Positions 1-6,662 of a stretch of 64,000 bases of DNA are shown one piece after another. Made by a program: the position numbers and the translations under genes. Below the pieces are notes generated by a model. That model searched no databases. It was not told the origin of the DNA and saw only the letters and a list, made by a program, of their open reading frames with translations. The DNA is from Neobacillus driksii (GTDB lineage: Bacteria > Bacillota > Bacilli > Bacillales > Cytobacillaceae): contig NZ_JACCBX010000011.1 of the NCBI RefSeq assembly GCF_013409995.1, positions 62,001 to 126,000 of the forward strand, given 5' to 3'. Position 1 is the stretch's first letter; each line of letters opens with the position of its first letter.

Positions 1-844
1 GACCAGATCCCATGAATATGCCAAATAAAGAGTAATCAAGTGCTGTTTCTAAATCGGCATCATCAAAGATGATATTCGGAGATTTTCCTCCCAGCTCAAG
101 GGACACTTTTTTCATATTACCGACTGCTGCTTGCATGATATGACGGCCGACTCCTGTGCTTCCAGTAAAGGAAACAATATCTACATCATCACTTTCAGCA
201 ATCGTCTGGCCAACAACCGGTCCATCTCCCATAATGAGGTTAGCTGCTCCCTTTGGTAAATCGGACTGATCAATCAGTTCAAACAATTTTACTGCTGTCA
301 TCGGAGTAATTTCCGCAGGTTTTAAAAGGATACTATTACCAGCCGCAAGTGCCGGTGCAATCTTCCATACACTCATCAATAAGGGGAAATTCCAAGGGAC
401 AATTAATCCCGCAACTCCAATCGGTTCCTTAATGATTAATGTCTGCATATTTCCGGAGGTTTCATAAACCTGGCCGTTAGGCACATTAAGCAGACCTGCA
501 TAATAACGAAATGTATTTACGGCCTCCTCAACATCCGACTCTGCTTCTCTTTTCGTTTTTCCATTATTCTGTACTTCTAAATCTCTTAATTCATCCATGT
601 TCTCCTGTAATAGATCTGCAATCTGAAGTAAAACAGCCGCCCTCTCCTGCTGGGATTGATCAGACCATATACCACTTTCAAACGTTCTTCTTGCAATTTT
701 GATTGCCTCTTCTGTTTCTTCCTTAGTAGCGCTCGGTGCCCTGGCAATGACTTTCTGTGTAGCGGGATTAATAATATCAAGTTTGTTCGGGTTACTTGAG
801 TCTACCCATTGCCCATTTATATAGTGTTTTAACTCTTTTGTCAT
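1..844 (-). CDS. Aldehyde dehydrogenase (NAD(P)+), C-terminus cut by window edge
   Basis: Partial gene: 281 N-terminal codons read leftward from the ATG at 844 and run off the window. The start is set by a GGGAGG ribosome binding site at about 852-857. Family motifs seen by translation are PWNFPLLMSVWKIAPALAAG, the cofactor-loop motif FTGSTGVGR and LELGGKSPN with the general-base Glu at about residue 250; the catalytic Cys lies beyond the window. Such enzymes oxidise aldehydes to acids. It is the last visible gene of a leftward operon after the ThDP enzyme (78 bp upstream) and the Rieske oxygenase, so it probably oxidises an aldehyde released by one of them. The substrate cannot be read from sequence; betaine-aldehyde or benzaldehyde types are both possible. 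Confidence 0.9.
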   Translation of the reverse strand, partial: MTKELKHYINGQWVDSSNPNKLDIINPATQKVIARAPSATKEETEEAIKIARRTFESGIWSDQSQQERAAVLLQIADLLQENMDELRDLEVQNNGKTKREAESDVEEAVNTFRYYAGLLNVPNGQVYETSGNMQTLIIKEPIGVAGLIVPWNFPLLMSVWKIAPALAAGNSILLKPAEITPMTAVKLFELIDQSDLPKGAANLIMGDGPVVGQTIAESDDVDIVSFTGSTGVGRHIMQAAVGNMKKVSLELGGKSPNIIFDDADLETALDYSLFGIFMGSG

Positions 845-871
845 AGCTTTGTACCTCCCAGTATGGCTTAC

Positions 872-904
872 AATCCCCCTCCACTTTAGAAGTGGGGGAG
901 GAAC
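872..904 (-). other. Strong hairpin between the ThDP enzyme and aldehyde dehydrogenase genes
   Basis: A long GC-rich inverted repeat (left arm from 875, right arm to 901, three-base loop) lies in the 78-bp gap. In the leftward transcript the stem is about 11-12 bp with one mismatch and wobble pairs, and is not followed by a T-run. It is therefore more likely a processing or mRNA-stability element than a terminator. Its role is inference. Confidence 0.5.
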
Positions 905-922
905 GTTAAATACGGCGGAAAT

Positions 923-2641
923 CTATCCCTGTTTTGGACGGAAAGAGGCAATGTATTCGTCCGAATCTTTGTATTCCAATACTCCAACTGCCTCTACATC
1001 TACTACAACCATATAAGGCCTTTTGCTTGCGATTGCATTTGCTAATCCTGCTTTGAACTCTTCAACCGAGCGAACTTTCTCTGATTCGAATCCCATTGAT
1101 TTTGCCAGCATGACGAAATCAGGGTTTTTCAAGTCTACAGATATACGTCGGCCATATGCCGCTTCTTGATAGTATCTTAAGATTCCATATCCACCATCAT
1201 CGAATAATAGAATGATAATCGGCGCATCTTCCTGAATCGCTGAGATCATCTCACTTGAATTCACCATGAATCCACCATCACCAGCAATAAGAACGACATT
1301 CTTTTCTGGCTGACCAATTTTGGCGCCAATCGCCATTGGCAAACCTTGTCCGATTCCGCCGCCTGTCATGTAGAGGTAGTCTCTTGGTTCATAAATATCG
1401 AACAATTTATTACCCCAAGTGTATCCAGGAATCGTTACGTCCGTCACCAAAACTGTATTCTCAGGCAGCTGTTCACGCATAATATCCGCCACTTCACCAT
1501 AAGGCCCAATTTGGCTTCGAAGGTCATCACGTACAGCCTGACGGACTGACTTCACTTCATCAACATAATCTGCATCAGGATGGATCTCCTTATTGGCCAA
1601 AAGACTATTAATCTCTTGTAAAACTGCCTTGGCATCTCCGTTCAGTGTATACAATGTATCAAAGTTACGATTAAAGGCATTAGGGTTCAAATCAATATTG
1701 ATGTGATTTTCTGGTACCGGAAGTGTCCATCCATTCGTTTCACTACCACGGAAACGGACCCCAACACTAATAAGTAAATCCGACTTTTTTAATAGTTCCT
1801 CTACTTGAGGGAAAAACGCAAAGTTACCTATGCAGAGCGGGTGGTTTTCAGGGATAGACCCTTTTCCGGATTCACTTGTAACGACTCCAGGCTTAATTTT
1901 ATCCACCAGCTTACGCAGTTCCTCTGATGCACCTGACGCTATTACCCCATTGCCTGCCCAAATGATGGGTCTTTTTGCTAAGGCAATCCTTTCAACAACA
2001 TCAGCAGGAATGTTGAGCTTTACCTCCTGATTTTGAAGCGCTTCCATTTCAATCAAATGATTGTTAGGAATAATCTGTGCCTGGAAATTCGTTGGAATGG
2101 AAACAGTTACCGGACCTGTTGGTACAGTCAGCGCTTCTTTGATCGCTTTACGCATAAACGGAATGATTTGCTTTGGACGCTTCAACAAATAGGCTGCTTT
2201 GTTCACTCCCTCCATCATTTTTAACTGGTCTTTAGCTTCATGAATATAACGTTGGTCTGTTCCAATATAATTGGAATCCACTTCTCCAGTAATGTGCAGA
2301 ACAGGAGTCCCAGAGTTCCATGTTTCTGACAAAGAACCTGCACCATTACCTGCCCCACTACCAGTACTTGTGATGACCACACCCAATTTTCCTGTAGCAC
2401 GGGCATAGGCATCAGCCATGTTGACCGCTCCGCTTTCACCACGGGCAGTAACGGTACGGATTTTTCCATCCCTTAGGATTGCATCATAAATTGGCATATT
2501 ATGAATACTAACGATTCCAAATACTGCTTCCACTCCTGCTTGCAAGAGCTCATTTACAATGGCGTCCGCAACTGTGAATTCTGTGTGGTAACCTTTAACA
2601 TTTGGTTCTGCAACGGCTGTGAATTCTGTTTGATTATTCAT
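923..2641 (-). CDS. Thiamine diphosphate-dependent enzyme (acetolactate synthase / 2-oxoacid decarboxylase superfamily)
   Basis: A 572-residue protein with the usual three-domain ThDP architecture: N-terminal PYR domain with the cofactor-activating Glu at about residue 69 in a RGESGAVNMADAYARATG segment, a central domain, and a C-terminal PP domain with the GDGG motif at about 454-457. The ATG at 2641 follows GGAGG with 6-nt spacing. It sits between a Rieske oxygenase gene and an aldehyde dehydrogenase gene on the same strand, which suggests a carboligase or decarboxylase feeding the dehydrogenase rather than the housekeeping acetolactate synthase; no ilvN-like regulatory subunit is adjacent. 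Benzoylformate-decarboxylase-like, oxalyl-CoA-like or sulfoacetaldehyde-type chemistry cannot be separated by eye. The family is certain, the substrate is not. Confidence 0.85.
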   Translation of the reverse strand: MNNQTEFTAVAEPNVKGYHTEFTVADAIVNELLQAGVEAVFGIVSIHNMPIYDAILRDGKIRTVTARGESGAVNMADAYARATGKLGVVITSTGSGAGNGAGSLSETWNSGTPVLHITGEVDSNYIGTDQRYIHEAKDQLKMMEGVNKAAYLLKRPKQIIPFMRKAIKEALTVPTGPVTVSIPTNFQAQIIPNNHLIEMEALQNQEVKLNIPADVVERIALAKRPIIWAGNGVIASGASEELRKLVDKIKPGVVTSESGKGSIPENHPLCIGNFAFFPQVEELLKKSDLLISVGVRFRGSETNGWTLPVPENHINIDLNPNAFNRNFDTLYTLNGDAKAVLQEINSLLANKEIHPDADYVDEVKSVRQAVRDDLRSQIGPYGEVADIMREQLPENTVLVTDVTIPGYTWGNKLFDIYEPRDYLYMTGGGIGQGLPMAIGAKIGQPEKNVVLIAGDGGFMVNSSEMISAIQEDAPIIILLFDDGGYGILRYYQEAAYGRRISVDLKNPDFVMLAKSMGFESEKVRSVEEFKAGLANAIASKRPYMVVVDVEAVGVLEYKDSDEYIASFRPKQG

Positions 2642-2711
2642 TTTAATCCTCCAAATATGTCTAGTAATATATTTCTATATAAATCTATTTTCATATAAAC
2701 GAAGGGTTTCG

Positions 2712-3770
2712 TTAAAGCATTCCTTCTTTCACGTTCATAGCTTCTCCATAAAGGTTGTGAAAAAATTTGAGTGCATACTCAGTCGGTGAATACACTCCAT
2801 GCTTGAAGGCATTTGTATGGAAACCTTTTTGCAATAACTCTACAAGGTCGAAATCCTCTAATCTTACCTGATCGACAAAACGAATCAGTTCCTCTTGCTC
2901 TTTGCTAATTTCATCCGAATTAAAGTAGTAGCTATAGATAGCAAGTGATTTATCCGGGGCCAGCGGCAAAATTTGACTTATCGTCATATTGCCTTCTTTT
3001 CCAGGATAAATGCTCACCATCAAGTTGGGCCATACCCAATAGAAATTGGCGTGATCTTCTTGTTGTTCATTCGATTTATTGGTTAACTCTGAATATTGGC
3101 ATGAGAAATTGCCATGTAAATCGATGTGGTAATTTTTCATATCAAATGTTTTTGAAAACTCAGGATGGGCAATCTTACAATGATCGCACTCCAGGTAATT
3201 ATCAATAACCGCTTTCCAGTTAGCATCAATGATCCTTTGGTTTACCCGAACCTTTTTCAAAGACTCCAAGAAAGTGTATCTTTCCAGATTGGCCATAAAT
3301 TCTCCGTACGTTTCTTCCATTGGTCTTGCTTCTGGGTTCAAATTTATGAAGATCATGGACTGGAATACTTCAAGCTTTACTTGTGGCATACAGCTATGGT
3401 TTCCTAATTCATTTGTAGCGAAGTTTGGCGCCCTATTTAATTTCCCGTTCATGTGGAATGTCCAGCCGTGATAGGTGCAAGTGAAAACCTTTTTATTTCC
3501 ACACTCGTTTTTTTCCACTTTGGTTCCTCTATGCGGGCAAATGTTGTAAAAGGCATTCAATTCATTGTTTTTATCCCTGCTAATGATTAATGGCTGATCT
3601 GCTATATCAAAAGTAAAAAAATCCCCCGGTTTTTCCACCTGGCTTGTGTGTCCAGCTAAAATCCAGCTGTCTTGAAAGATCTTTTTCTTTTCCTCTTCAA
3701 ATATTTGCGGATTCACATAATTCTCGTACGGGAGAGTGTTCTCCAGGGTATTCCCTGTTAACGGTTTCAT
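2712..3770 (-). CDS. Rieske non-heme iron oxygenase, alpha (catalytic) subunit
   Basis: A 352-residue ring-hydroxylating-type oxygenase. The Rieske [2Fe-2S] ligands are visible as C78-x-H80 and C98-x2-H101 (CPHRG ... CTYHGW). The mononuclear iron site is in NYLECDHCKIAHPEF, with H197 and H202 and a nearby acidic residue. Overall style (SWILAGH, GDFFTF) recalls the glycine-betaine/choline/carnitine monooxygenase branch as much as aromatic dioxygenases. The ATG at 3770 follows AAAGGAGG. It is the first gene of the operon, directly behind a sigma-54 promoter. No ferredoxin or reductase gene lies within the visible part, so the electron-transfer partner must be beyond the left edge or elsewhere. 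Substrate unassigned. Confidence 0.9.
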   Translation of the reverse strand: MKPLTGNTLENTLPYENYVNPQIFEEEKKKIFQDSWILAGHTSQVEKPGDFFTFDIADQPLIISRDKNNELNAFYNICPHRGTKVEKNECGNKKVFTCTYHGWTFHMNGKLNRAPNFATNELGNHSCMPQVKLEVFQSMIFINLNPEARPMEETYGEFMANLERYTFLESLKKVRVNQRIIDANWKAVIDNYLECDHCKIAHPEFSKTFDMKNYHIDLHGNFSCQYSELTNKSNEQQEDHANFYWVWPNLMVSIYPGKEGNMTISQILPLAPDKSLAIYSYYFNSDEISKEQEELIRFVDQVRLEDFDLVELLQKGFHTNAFKHGVYSPTEYALKFFHNLYGEAMNVKEGML

Positions 3771-3828
3771 TTGTCGTTCCTCCTTTTGTCATTCAAATCC
3801 TTTAAAGTACTTTTCATAATTTATTAGT

Positions 3829-3844
3829 TGCAATTTTCGTGCCA
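3829..3844 (-). promoter_or_regulatory. Sigma-54 (-24/-12) promoter of the Rieske operon
   Basis: On the minus strand TGGCAC, five bases, TTGCA is read, an essentially perfect match to the sigma-54 consensus (-24 GG and -12 GC correctly spaced). Transcription would start near 3817, giving a leader of about 46 nt before the Rieske ATG. The divergent neighbour encodes a sigma-54 activator, which strongly supports this call. Confidence 0.9.
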
Positions 3845-3897
3845 ACTATCTTTTTATCTAAAAAGCCTAGATTAATAGGTTTTAAAAAGGGGAAAGT

Positions 3898-3939
3898 GAG
3901 TTCATTTGTGTTCACCGACTGACTTTCCCACGGATATTT
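3898..3939. promoter_or_regulatory. Possible upstream activator site (inverted repeat)
   Basis: GGGAAAGT and its reverse complement ACTTTCCC flank about 24 bp, some 50-100 bp upstream of the -24 element. This position suits an enhancer-binding protein, but the long spacer makes it weak evidence. The rest of the 3771-4109 gap holds the sigma-54 promoter, the TGTGA palindrome and a second inverted repeat. Confidence 0.3.
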
Positions 3940-4003
3940 TCCTATTTCCGCCACTTTTCCTGCTATTTACAATTCAAAATATTTCGACTACTATTAGAGT
4001 GGA

Positions 4004-4019
4004 TGTGATTATAATCACA
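4004..4019. promoter_or_regulatory. TGTGA-N6-TCACA palindrome (Crp/Fnr-family box)
   Basis: A 16-bp perfect palindrome, TGTGATTATAATCACA, matching the consensus shared by Bacillus Fnr and other Crp/Fnr proteins. It lies about 90 bp upstream of the activator ATG and about 190 bp from the Rieske promoter. An oxygen- or energy-state input is inferred. Confidence 0.6.
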
Positions 4020-4063
4020 CTTTTGCCTATTGTAACACTTTTCTGAATACAACCAAACTCAAT

Positions 4064-4083
4064 CTGAGTTCCATTGAACTCAG
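4064..4083. promoter_or_regulatory. Perfect 8-bp inverted repeat before the sigma-54 activator gene
   Basis: Arms CTGAGTTC and GAACTCAG with a CATT spacer, ending 27 bp before the activator ATG. A candidate binding site for the activator itself, either for autoregulation or as the enhancer for the divergent sigma-54 promoter about 220 bp away. Confidence 0.5.
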
Positions 4084-4109
4084 ACTATGATTTTCGGGGA
4101 GGTCACTTC

Positions 4110-5483
4110 ATGACATTATCCAATTTTCTAACCGATTTGGATTTAAATATGGAAGCGCTTTTAAAAATTTTAGATTATTCTTCTGACGAAATCTTTGTTT
4201 TAAATAAAGATAAGAAAATTATCTATGTAAATGATGCCTGTAAGAAGCATTATGGGTTAAATAAGGAAGACGTTATCGGAAAAGCGAGCATGGAATTAGC
4301 TGATAAAGGCTATTGGTATCCCTCTATTTTCCCTGATGTTTTGGAAAGAAAAGAGCCAATTACGATTAAACAAACCACAATCCTTGGTGCAGAACTGCTC
4401 ACCTCTGTCGTCCCTATTTTAAATGATCAAAAAGAAGTAGAATTAATCGTAACGACAGCAAGGGAATTACAAAGCTACAAAATGCTGAAAGTAAATGAAA
4501 ACGATTCAAAAAATAGTAAAGAAGCTGAAGATCCATTTGGCAGCAGCATTATTACAAATAATGAAAAGGTGAAAAATGTGTTGAAGTTTGCCAAGAAGGT
4601 GGCAGCTGCAAACTCTACTATATTAATTCTAGGTGAGTCCGGAACAGGTAAAAGCCTCTTAGCCCAATATATTCACGAAAACGGAAATAGAAGGACCGGC
4701 CCATTTTTAACCATCAATTGTGCTGCAATCCCTGCAGAATTAATGGAGTCCGAGCTTTTTGGCTATACACCTGGTTCTTTCACGAATGCAAACCGTTCCG
4801 GTAAAAAGGGAATACTGGAATGCGCGAATGGGGGTACGGTGTTTCTTGATGAAATAGGGGACATGCCTTTGCCTCTTCAGGCTAAAATACTACAAGTTAT
4901 TCAGGAGAAAAAATTCATTCCCATTGGCGGCAATAAAGAAAAGTCAGTCGATATTCGAATTATTGCCGCGACCAATAAGGATTTAAACAAAATGGTAAAG
5001 AGTAAAATGTTTAGAGAAGATTTATATTATCGACTAAACGTAGTGGATATAAATATGCCTCCGCTTCGGGAAAGGCAAGAAGATATAGTCCCGCTCATCT
5101 ATAATTTTTTATACAAATTTAATCGGAACCATGAGATGAACAAATTAATTTCTAAAGATTGCCTCGAATGTCTGACCCATTATTTATGGCCTGGGAACAT
5201 AAGGCAACTTGAAAACCTAATTGAAAAGCTTGTCATTGTAAGCAATGATGTGATCAGTATCGATGACCTGCCCGAAGGAATTTATTACCAAGGACTTGCG
5301 CAAATTGAAAATACTACCCCCGCTACCCTTAATGAGGCGGTCGAATTGGCAAAAAAAGAGATGATACGTAAATCCTATAAAGTGAATAAAAGCTCTAGGC
5401 GCGTGGCCAAGGATCTGCAAATCAGCCAAACATATGCGGCCAGATTGATTAGAGAATATTGTCAGGACTGGTCGGAGGATTAA
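4110..5483 (+). CDS. Sigma-54-dependent transcriptional activator with PAS sensor domain
   Basis: A 457-residue enhancer-binding protein. An N-terminal PAS-like domain (about residues 15-110) is followed by an AAA+ domain with Walker A GESGTGKS at about 175-182 and a C-terminal Fis/TyrR-type helix-turn-helix (SSRRVAKDLQISQTYAARLI). The loop that normally reads GAFTGA and contacts sigma-54 reads GSFTNA at about 222-227, a non-canonical variant. The ATG at 4110 is chosen because GGGGAGG lies 7 nt upstream; an earlier in-frame TTG at 4074 lies inside an inverted repeat and lacks a binding site. Divergent from the Rieske operon and its sigma-54 promoter, it is almost certainly that operon's activator, with an effector probably sensed by the PAS domain. 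Confidence 0.92.
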   Translation: MTLSNFLTDLDLNMEALLKILDYSSDEIFVLNKDKKIIYVNDACKKHYGLNKEDVIGKASMELADKGYWYPSIFPDVLERKEPITIKQTTILGAELLTSVVPILNDQKEVELIVTTARELQSYKMLKVNENDSKNSKEAEDPFGSSIITNNEKVKNVLKFAKKVAAANSTILILGESGTGKSLLAQYIHENGNRRTGPFLTINCAAIPAELMESELFGYTPGSFTNANRSGKKGILECANGGTVFLDEIGDMPLPLQAKILQVIQEKKFIPIGGNKEKSVDIRIIAATNKDLNKMVKSKMFREDLYYRLNVVDINMPPLRERQEDIVPLIYNFLYKFNRNHEMNKLISKDCLECLTHYLWPGNIRQLENLIEKLVIVSNDVISIDDLPEGIYYQGLAQIENTTPATLNEAVELAKKEMIRKSYKVNKSSRRVAKDLQISQTYAARLIREYCQDWSED

Positions 5484-5747
5484 GCTTCCAATTAAACAAT
5501 GCTGCAAAAAGCCTACAAAGGTACTCCGAATTTTAATCTTTTTCTCAAAAAAGGTTCTCATCATGTTATGAGAGCCTAACCTGCTATCTAAAAATGGGGT
5601 CTTAAAAATGGGGCTGCCACGAATACCCTAGCGTTATGCTAAATATTACCACTGCCTTTATGGCTCGGGACTTTCACCTAGCGAAATGGCGTAATAATAG
5701 GCATAGGATAGGTCTAAATATTGCTCTTACAAGTAAATTTCCAACGT

Positions 5748-5781
5748 AAAGGCACCCGAATGAGCTTTACCGGGTGCCTTT
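5748..5781. terminator. Bidirectional terminator-like hairpin
   Basis: An 11-bp perfect stem (AAAGGCACCCG / CGGGTGCCTTT) with a 12-nt loop, with an A-run on the left and a T-run on the right. It could end transcripts from either side. No gene abuts it. Confidence 0.5.
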
Positions 5782-6069
5782 TGTCTACAATCTGAGTACT
5801 TCCACTTGTGGGAGTGCTCAGACTCGTTACTAATAATGGTAAATTTTCGGGCATATCTTACCTGTAACCGAACAACTTTCTAAAGGAATCAAGTCCCACT
5901 AATAAAGGTTCCATAGCAAATCCATGCATTCCGCGACGAAAATAATGCTACCAAAATGATCAAGGTTTTTTTGTTAACGTACGACTCATAGAGTTTATTA
6001 GTATAACCTTATATCGCCAGCAACAAGTACCTTCTAGATATTCCCATTCTTAGATTTGTGATACCTAAA

Positions 6070-6090
6070 TTGCCGAAAATTTGCCGAAAA
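6070..6090. repeat. Tandem TTGCCGAAAA repeats, left copy of a flanking 15-bp repeat
   Basis: TTGCCGAAAA occurs at 6070-6079 and 6081-6090. The 15-mer TTGCCGAAAATTTGC at 6070-6084 recurs exactly at 6305-6319, on the other side of the tRNA fragment. This resembles arm-type integrase binding sites. Confidence 0.55.
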
Positions 6091-6207
6091 ACTCAGTAAA
6101 ACCAAATTATTTTTAATTGTACTGGGTTGATTTAAAATTAACTATAAAGCTTAATAAATAAGCATTTTGACCGAAATAATGTTATCAAATTATCCATTTT
6201 CATGCTT

Positions 6208-6250
6208 TTCCTAAACTGTAGGTCGGAGGTTCGAATCCTCTTCGGGAACG
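6208..6250 (+). other. 3' half of tRNA-Arg(CCU): candidate att core
   Basis: The bases fit tRNA numbering from the anticodon loop to the end. Anticodon loop TTCCTAA (CCT at 34-36) at 6208-6214, anticodon-stem 3' strand ACTGT, variable loop AGGTC, T stem/loop GGAGG-TTCGAAT-CCTCT and acceptor 3' strand TCGGGAA at 6242-6248. The sequence before 6208 cannot pair with the anticodon stem and there is no D arm or 5' acceptor strand, so this is only the 3' half. Duplicated tRNA 3' halves beginning at the anticodon loop are the usual product of tyrosine-integrase insertion. Confidence 0.7.
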
Positions 6251-6257
6251 TCGAATG

Positions 6258-6282
6258 GCCTTGATTTTCAAGGCTTTTTTTT
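6258..6282 (+). terminator. Rho-independent terminator after the tRNA fragment
   Basis: A 7-bp stem (GCCTTGA / TCAAGGC), TTT loop and eight Ts. Probably the terminator of the original tRNA gene. Confidence 0.75.
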
Positions 6283-6304
6283 CGTTAAAAATATGTAAAT
6301 GCAA

Positions 6305-6319
6305 TTGCCGAAAATTTGC
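6305..6319. repeat. Right copy of the 15-bp flanking repeat
   Basis: TTGCCGAAAATTTGC, identical to 6070-6084 and in the same orientation, on the far side of the tRNA fragment. Confidence 0.55.
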
Positions 6320-6573
6320 TAAATAAGAATTGAAGACTCTAATGGTAAGTCTTTTTTTGTTACAGTATATTTTATATTTATTAATTTTTTCAGTGTACGT
6401 CTCTCTGTATTTCTGCCATTAGTTTTTTATTCTCTTTGTGCCACGGGTCCATTCCAATGGGTGGTTTTGAAGGGATGACGATATCTTATGCAAGTTGTCC
6501 TCAAAATCTTACACAATAGAATAATAGTTATAATGCTGCTAGGTTCGTTAAAAAACGCATATATTTACGGACA

Positions 6574-6606
6574 TAAGAAAAGAGACCTCGAATCAAACAG
6601 GTCCCT
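6574..6606 (-). terminator. Terminator of the amidohydrolase operon
   Basis: On the minus strand an 8-bp stem (AGGGACCT / AGGTCTCT, one wobble) is followed by TTTTCTT, about 57 bp after the amidohydrolase stop. Confidence 0.75.
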
Positions 6607-6662
6607 CCCCTTGAACTATTATTCCACAATCAACTTCGTAACCCTAATCTATATTACGATTT

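Larger units (their letters stand above)
5484..6573. other. Gene-free 1.1-kb interval with hairpins and an integration scar
   Basis: No convincing coding sequence was found in six frames; short open frames are interrupted. It contains a hairpin at 5552-5576, a strong palindrome at 5748-5781, an imperfect hairpin at about 5792-5821, and the tRNA-Arg 3' half with flanking repeats at 6070-6319, listed separately. The composition fits decayed mobile-element DNA, but no relic could be identified by name. Confidence 0.6.

Noticed and set aside
4074..4109. Twelve extra N-terminal codons for the sigma-54 activator from a TTG.
   Set aside because: The TTG lies in a perfect inverted repeat and lacks a ribosome binding site, whereas ATG 4110 has GGGGAGG at ideal distance.
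5217..5564. 115-codon minus-strand frame opposite the sigma-54 activator.
   Set aside because: It is antisense to the C-terminal coding region of a well-supported gene and shows no protein-family features.
5552..5576. Hairpin GGTTCTCAT/ATGAGAGCC after the sigma-54 activator gene.
   Set aside because: No T-run follows in the direction of the gene; only a minus-strand T-run is present and no gene would use it. Not listed as a terminator.
5840..6060. Short minus-strand frame reading MHGFAMEPLLVG, suggesting a decayed membrane-protein gene.
   Set aside because: Only about 23 codons are open and the adjoining frames are broken; no family could be recognised.
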